Source: Prevotella sp. E15-22 (GTDB lineage: Bacteria > Bacteroidota > Bacteroidia > Bacteroidales > Bacteroidaceae). From it: DNA of 64,000 nt. Positions 59,963 to 64,000 of the stretch are shown here, piece by piece. Position 1 is the stretch's first letter. Each line of letters opens with the position of its first letter. The stretch is taken from positions 2,666,001 to 2,730,000 of the forward strand of contig NZ_CP096247.1 of assembly GCF_023204875.1 (NCBI RefSeq), written 5' to 3'. The notes beneath the pieces are model-generated. The model saw only the letters and a list, made by a program, of their open reading frames with translations, had not been told where the DNA came from and did not search any database. Made by a program: the position numbers and the translations under genes.

Positions 59963-61426
59963 TCACTTAACAACCACCTTTTGTCCATTCAGGATGTAAA
60001 CACCCTTCTTCGTAGGAGCATTAACCTTGCGGCCATCGATGGTGTACCAGCTATCATCCGTTGACTTCGTACGATCAGCATTTGTTATGCCCGTGGTCTC
60101 GTCGAAGACGATGTTGATAACACGTGCATTCAAGTTGCTGATGTTCAGCCATGCCTTGTTGGCAGCCACGGGGATGGCATACTTCACATAGACGAAGGCC
60201 TTGCCATTGAAGGCGTAGTTGGTCTGATCCTCATCGCTGGCGGCGATGGTGGTGGCAGTCAGCGTGCCGATGAAGCCGTCATAGACGTCGAGAGACAGGT
60301 TAGGCTCGGCATCGGCAGGAATCAGCAGGAAGGTCTTGGCCTCGTCACTGTTGTTATAGACCAGCAGCGGCGTGTTGCTTGGAGCGGTCTCGATGGCACT
60401 GCTCAGCACAGCCTTGTCGTTGTTGATGCTACTGATAGTGTAGAGCTCGGCATCGGCAGAAGAAATAGGATCAGCATAGAGCGGTTCATCCTTATAGAAG
60501 GTGGCGAACTCGCCGGCAGGCACCTCAACAGGATATCCCTGGAAGAGCACGAAGATGTTAGAATTGGCGGTCTCGCCATCGTAGGTAGAGCCAGTGGCAG
60601 CAGTAGCCTTGGCAATGTAGCGTCCGGGCACGAGGTCCTGGAAGGCGACGGGGTTGCCTACGGGCTGGTCATTGTCATCGATGGCATAGATGCTGACGGT
60701 GCAGTCAACGGACCCGCCGAGGTTGAGGAACATGAGGTCCTGGTTCTCAATGGCGTCGTGCACCTTAATCATAGCGATCATACCTGCAACGTCAGTATCG
60801 GCAGGCTCAAACTTACCGGGATTCTGCTCGCTCTTCTTCAGTCGGATGCGGTAGCCGTCGTTGCCGTCGCCCACCTTGGTGGTCATGCTGATAGCCATGT
60901 CGCGTACCAGCTCGTAGTCCACGTCCACGTCGAAGGTCTGCATCTCGAACGATGCCTCGGTCTTAGCCTCGTTGAGGGTCACGTCGACGTCGGGTTTATC
61001 GATGGTGAAGACGATGCTTTGGATACCGTAAACACTAGCCGTGAAGGCGACGCTTTCTGCCTCGCCAGTCCATGTCAGCGTATAAATGCCTTCCCAACAG
61101 TCAGGATCTATATCTGGATATGGCTGATAGCTACCGGTCTGTATCTTTTGCCAACCACTAATGTCTCCATAGGTGCAATTGACGATTTCAATCTTCGTGA
61201 ACTTGCCTTTATCAACAGAGAAGGTGGTGCTGCCGTCGTTATACAAGTTATCATAGTTATGGACCCTGTCGTTGCCTGGCGTAAGGGTAACGCCGTCCTT
61301 GGCAACAGTGCTATAGCCATTGAGGTCAGCCTGAGTAAACGTGACGGTCACCTCTTCGGCCCATGCTCCGCCGACTGCCGTGATGAGCAGTGCGAGCGTC
61401 ATTAGATATCTTGATATTGTTTTCAT
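59963..61426 (-). CDS. Secreted modular protein with T9SS-like tail, function unknown
   Basis: 487 residues. Signal peptide (about 1-23; MKTISRYLMTLALLITAVGG), then beta-rich sequence without a family I recognise, including SFEMQTFDVDVDYELVRD (about 155-172), a motif shared with neighbours, and a segment about 330-460 of the kind found in other Bacteroidetes surface proteins (NTPLLVYNNSDEAKTFLLIP). The C-terminus is DSWYTIDGRKVNAPTKKG...NGQKVVVK, a Por/T9SS-like tail. Its leader and first codons lie in a 93-bp repeat shared with the gene at 61483. It starts 56 bp after that gene's stop. Confidence 0.8.
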   Translation of the reverse strand: MKTISRYLMTLALLITAVGGAWAEEVTVTFTQADLNGYSTVAKDGVTLTPGNDRVHNYDNLYNDGSTTFSVDKGKFTKIEIVNCTYGDISGWQKIQTGSYQPYPDIDPDCWEGIYTLTWTGEAESVAFTASVYGIQSIVFTIDKPDVDVTLNEAKTEASFEMQTFDVDVDYELVRDMAISMTTKVGDGNDGYRIRLKKSEQNPGKFEPADTDVAGMIAMIKVHDAIENQDLMFLNLGGSVDCTVSIYAIDDNDQPVGNPVAFQDLVPGRYIAKATAATGSTYDGETANSNIFVLFQGYPVEVPAGEFATFYKDEPLYADPISSADAELYTISSINNDKAVLSSAIETAPSNTPLLVYNNSDEAKTFLLIPADAEPNLSLDVYDGFIGTLTATTIAASDEDQTNYAFNGKAFVYVKYAIPVAANKAWLNISNLNARVINIVFDETTGITNADRTKSTDDSWYTIDGRKVNAPTKKGVYILNGQKVVVK

Positions 61427-61480
61427 ATATTGTATTTCTTTATGTTGTTTATACCTTTTATATTATATACGCGCGAGAGG
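61388..61480. repeat. 93-bp repeat, copy 1 (gene leader plus signal-peptide start)
   Basis: Matches 62995-63087 with two mismatches by my comparison. It covers the intergenic leader, the start codon and the first 13 codons of the gene at 59963-61426. Confidence 0.9.
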
Positions 61481-61482
61481 GG

Positions 61483-63033
61483 TTAGAACGCGAGGCAGGC
61501 GCGAACGTAGCGTTCGCGGTCCCTACGGTCGTCGTACCAATTGCCGTCGCTGAAGTCGTAGACGCACATGCGGTCGGAACTGTACTCCGTAGACGACCAG
61601 TAGAGTTCCCGCTGCATATTCGTTCCGCCGACGCTGCTGAAGCCTTTGCGCAGGGAGGAGTAGCTGCCGGCAGCGGAAATCATGCTGTTCCACTCGTCCT
61701 CGCTGGCCAGCTTCCACGTGCCGCCGGTGAAGGCCGGCGTGTGGGCGGCGCAGGTTGTCTGGGCCGTGCTGTAGTTCATCTGGCCCTCATCGGTCAGCGC
61801 CAGTGCCAGGCCGTTGCTGCCGCTGACGTAGCAAATCTTGGCCACGGCGGTCACGCCCGTGGGTAGGCTGGCGTAGGCGTAGTTCTTGCCGTCGCTGCCG
61901 ATGACCTGTCCCACTTCGGGGTTGGTGATGTTGAGCGAAGGAGTCGCCGCTCCCTTCTTCGCCTCCACCTTGCGGAACTTGTAGCCCTGCTTAGCGTTGA
62001 TGGTGACTTTCGTTCCCATCTTCACGCCCTCGAGCTTGCCCTCGGTGACGGTGGCGGCGGCATCACCCACTTTCACGGTAGCCTTGCCGGCCTCGATGGT
62101 GTTGGCGTTGGCGGCGTTGAAGGTGATGTCGAACTTGTTGGGGAGTACGGTGACCTTGATGGGCTCAGCGCAGATCTCCGAGTCGTTGAAAGTGTTCTCG
62201 GCAGTGGCCTCCTGGCCGTCGGGAGTGTTGGCACCCTGGATGTAGTACCATATCAGGACGTCTGCACCCTCATCAGCAATGTTCTCGGCTGTGGGCACGG
62301 TGGCACTGAAGGCGCTGAGCTCGGGAGCCGTGGCCTGGTTGGTGCTCGTCACGGCGTACATCACGATGCCCTGCGGGTTCTCGGTCTTGCCCATCATGGC
62401 TACGGTACCGGCCTTGACGATGGCGTCGGTAGTTCCGGCGAAGATGCCCTCAATGGCTGTCGGCAGCTGATCCACATTCTCGACTTTGGCCCACTGAGCC
62501 ACAGGGGCGTAGATGGGAGCTATCTCCACGTCGTAGGCGGGCATCTCGAAGGAGCCGGTCTTGGTCGAGGCGTTCCACTCGACGGTGATGGGGGCTTCGG
62601 CGGTGCCGAAGGTGAATGTAATCACATCGGCCTTGATGTCGCAACCGCTCAGCGTGACGCTGGTGGTGGGCCCACCGCTCCACTCGTATGACTCTGTCGA
62701 GCTGTTGTAAGTCCAGCCAGCAACATTGAGTTCGTCGTCAGTTATGATTGCGATGCTGGCGAAGGGCTTGCCATTGCTGGTGAAGGTGATGGCGTCGTTG
62801 TTGCCAGCCTGCAGGGCCAGCGGCTCGCCGCTAGTCGTACTTTGATACACTTTGCCCGAGCCAGTGGCGGTGATGGTGATGTCGCCCACGGTGTGTGTGG
62901 TTACGTTTTCTTCCCATCCGGACCAGGTTTGTTTGTCCCAATAGACGGAGTTGGGGTCCGTGATTGCCCACGCGCCCGTGACTGCCGTGAGTAGCAGTGC
63001 GAGCGTCATTATATATCTTGATATTGTTTTCAT
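61483..63033 (-). CDS. Secreted protein with C-terminal C-type-lectin-like (DGR-variable-protein/FSMP-like) domain
   Basis: 516 residues. Signal peptide (about 1-23; MKTISRYIMTLALLLTAVTG), beta-rich modules with the TGSFEMPAYDVEIAPIYAP motif (about 159-177), a further repeat-like module (about 300-365), and a C-terminal domain from about 385 to the end with WKLASEDEWNSMISAAGS, LYWSSTEYSSDRMCVYDF and RYVRACLAF. This end matches the formylglycine-generating/C-type-lectin-like fold of the Fibrobacter-succinogenes-major-paralogous group, which includes the variable proteins of diversity-generating retroelements. No T9SS-like tail is present. No reverse transcriptase or template repeat was seen in this window. 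Confidence 0.8.
   Translation of the reverse strand: MKTISRYIMTLALLLTAVTGAWAITDPNSVYWDKQTWSGWEENVTTHTVGDITITATGSGKVYQSTTSGEPLALQAGNNDAITFTSNGKPFASIAIITDDELNVAGWTYNSSTESYEWSGGPTTSVTLSGCDIKADVITFTFGTAEAPITVEWNASTKTGSFEMPAYDVEIAPIYAPVAQWAKVENVDQLPTAIEGIFAGTTDAIVKAGTVAMMGKTENPQGIVMYAVTSTNQATAPELSAFSATVPTAENIADEGADVLIWYYIQGANTPDGQEATAENTFNDSEICAEPIKVTVLPNKFDITFNAANANTIEAGKATVKVGDAAATVTEGKLEGVKMGTKVTINAKQGYKFRKVEAKKGAATPSLNITNPEVGQVIGSDGKNYAYASLPTGVTAVAKICYVSGSNGLALALTDEGQMNYSTAQTTCAAHTPAFTGGTWKLASEDEWNSMISAAGSYSSLRKGFSSVGGTNMQRELYWSSTEYSSDRMCVYDFSDGNWYDDRRDRERYVRACLAF
61486..61599 (-). other. Candidate hypervariable 3' region of the C-type-lectin-like gene
   Basis: Codes from the Trp of YWSSTEYSSD to the C-terminal Phe. 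It is rich in GAC, CGC, TAC and AGC codons at the positions that vary in retroelement-diversified homologues (the SSDRM, SDGNWYDD and RRDRER stretches), the residues expected from adenine-directed change of AAC codons. It ends with the conserved VRxxLAF motif. Confidence 0.45.
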
Positions 63034-63087
63034 ATATTGTATTTCTTTATGTTGTTTATACCTTTTATATTATATACGCGCTAGAGG
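62995..63087. repeat. 93-bp repeat, copy 2
   Basis: Second copy of the leader/signal-peptide repeat (see 61388-61480). It covers the gap between the genes at 61483 and 63088, the start codon at 63033 and the first 13 codons. The spacers TATACCTTTTATATTATATAC are the same in both copies. Confidence 0.9.
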
Positions 63088-63999
63088 TTACCAAGTCCAT
63101 TCTGTTGGAGCCTTGCTGTTGTCCGTCGACAGGTAGCGATGGTCTTTATAAGTTTCCCATGCGCTGCCGTTCCAGCCGTATAAGGTGACGCTGCCCGATG
63201 CATCGATGGAAACGGCTTTACTATCTTCGGCTGCTTCAATATACACAGCACCGCCGTTTACCTCGAGCATGTCATATACAGCAGAAGAAGCAGAGGCTTT
63301 AGCCTTCACCGTGCCTCCGTTGATAGTGATTGTTGTTCCATTTCCGCCGAGGGGAGATTCATCAAATAAAATCACAGTGCCGCCAGCTGCTGCCTCGCCG
63401 ATGATTATATCCGCGTTTTGATCATATATACCTGCCAATCTGCTCGTGCCCTTCAGCTTTACATTCACAGTATAATTATCATCCTGAGCGGCTATAAAAC
63501 ACTTTGGGGCGTTTACATTGTCGAGCGTTACCTCATAGCCCTCGCCTTTGTACAGGATAGATATCTCATTATTTGTCGTACCCGTGAAAGTCACATCTTC
63601 AGTCACCTCATAAGAGGTTCCCGAATATGTCGAGAGGTCAACGATGTTGCCCTTCGCCTTCTTCTCCACCTTCATGCCGAGGATTTTCTTCGTGCCGTTG
63701 TACTTGGTGGTAACGGTGCTGCCCTCGGTGACGGTGTTGGCAGACTTGCCGTCCTCGTCGAACTGTACGCCTAATTCGCCAGCGGTCACGACGATGTTTG
63801 CCTTGTCGGCCAGAGCCTCCTTACCTAAGAAGATGTTGCTCTCGGCGAAGTACTCCACCTGCAGCTCGATGTCGTTGGCGGGCATCTTGGCGAGTGTCCA
63901 CAGCTTGCCGTCCTGCGATGTCAGGGGCCACTCGGTAATTTCGGTGGTGATGAAAAACTTATAATTTAATTTCAAGCCAAAGACTTGTTTTTTCGTCCA
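63088..63999 (-). CDS. Secreted surface protein, N-terminus outside window
   Basis: About 304 residues are visible; the frame is open to the right edge, so the start lies outside. It begins with an InlB-B-like end (KMPANDIELQVEY, about residue 38 of the visible part), resembling motifs in the neighbours, then a beta-helix-like or polymorphic-repeat region (VTFTGTTNNEISILYKGEGY, SPLGGNGTTITINGGTVKA). The last residues (SKAPTEWTW) lack a T9SS-like tail. Same strand as the three other cluster genes and 54 bp upstream of the next one. Function unknown. Confidence 0.7.
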   Translation of the reverse strand, partial: WTKKQVFGLKLNYKFFITTEITEWPLTSQDGKLWTLAKMPANDIELQVEYFAESNIFLGKEALADKANIVVTAGELGVQFDEDGKSANTVTEGSTVTTKYNGTKKILGMKVEKKAKGNIVDLSTYSGTSYEVTEDVTFTGTTNNEISILYKGEGYEVTLDNVNAPKCFIAAQDDNYTVNVKLKGTSRLAGIYDQNADIIIGEAAAGGTVILFDESPLGGNGTTITINGGTVKAKASASSAVYDMLEVNGGAVYIEAAEDSKAVSIDASGSVTLYGWNGSAWETYKDHRYLSTDNSKAPTEWTW

Positions 64000-64000
64000 T

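Noticed and set aside
61390..63188. Small plus-strand frames starting MRAS(L)...YIVFLYVVYTFYIIYA at both 93-bp repeats
   Set aside because: They exist because the two repeats are identical and antisense to signal-peptide codons; no promoter or family resemblance.

Overview
The window looks like a chromosomal segment of a Bacteroidales bacterium, most likely Prevotella or a close relative. The support is: many promoter elements of the Bacteroidota type (TAnnTTTG, at two sites with TTTG 19-20 nt upstream), no Shine-Dalgarno pattern, a large TonB-dependent outer-membrane protein with a carboxypeptidase-regulatory-like N-terminus, families confined to this phylum (DUF4290, DUF4831, DUF6078), and secreted proteins ending in a Por/T9SS-like tail (GR(K/R)..., then NGRK/NGQK, then VxK). 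No IS element, prophage, rRNA or CRISPR array was seen. One tRNA (Asn) is present.

Layout. 1-3000 (+): end of a surface-polysaccharide locus (GT14-like transferase, flippase, GT2). 3000-5000 (-): nadD, gmk, yicC. 5100-11050 (+): tsaB, DUF4290, murA, rimM, dxr, rseP. 11000-20200 (-): comEC-like gene, then, in transcription order from 20.2 kb, an ABC-2 type exporter with a GntR regulator, an ABC ATPase with two MacB/FtsX permeases, an HlyD adaptor and a TolC channel. 20277-26330: nadK (-), then DJ-1-like, ispD, recG and two cell-wall hydrolases (+). 26450-32280 (-): TonB-dependent receptor, obgE, adk, hpt. 32360-34980 (+): nnr and a DUF4831 gene. 35040-41890 (-): fba, a second tripartite efflux operon and a GIN-domain lipoprotein. 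41990-47700: YqiA-like hydrolase (+), a 999-aa PEP/pyruvate-binding protein and an S41 protease (-). 47880-55530: tRNA-Asn, two unknown genes, a two-component system, a Na/Pi cotransporter, a secreted esterase and a DUF6078 gene.

55570-64000 is the most unusual part. It is a minus-strand cluster of secreted modular proteins. One (55788-59756) carries, directly after its signal peptide, an intact ubiquitin fold: by my count 53 of 76 residues match human ubiquitin, fused to about 1200 residues of Ig-like repeats and a T9SS-like tail. Another (61483-63033) ends in a C-type-lectin-like domain that resembles the variable proteins of diversity-generating retroelements. Its neighbour genes share a 93-bp leader/signal-peptide duplication. 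Next to the ubiquitin gene's 3' end lies a strictly phased GGTA/TACC array (half-sites every 11 bp, unit 22 bp) that I do not recognise.

Regulatory signals that stand out are five 11-bp-phased PhoB-like half-sites directly upstream of the Na/Pi cotransporter promoter, a perfect inverted repeat overlapping the start region of the GntR/ABC operon, and a promoter-hairpin-oligoU unit upstream of the second efflux operon. All functional calls come from reading the sequence; no database search was run.
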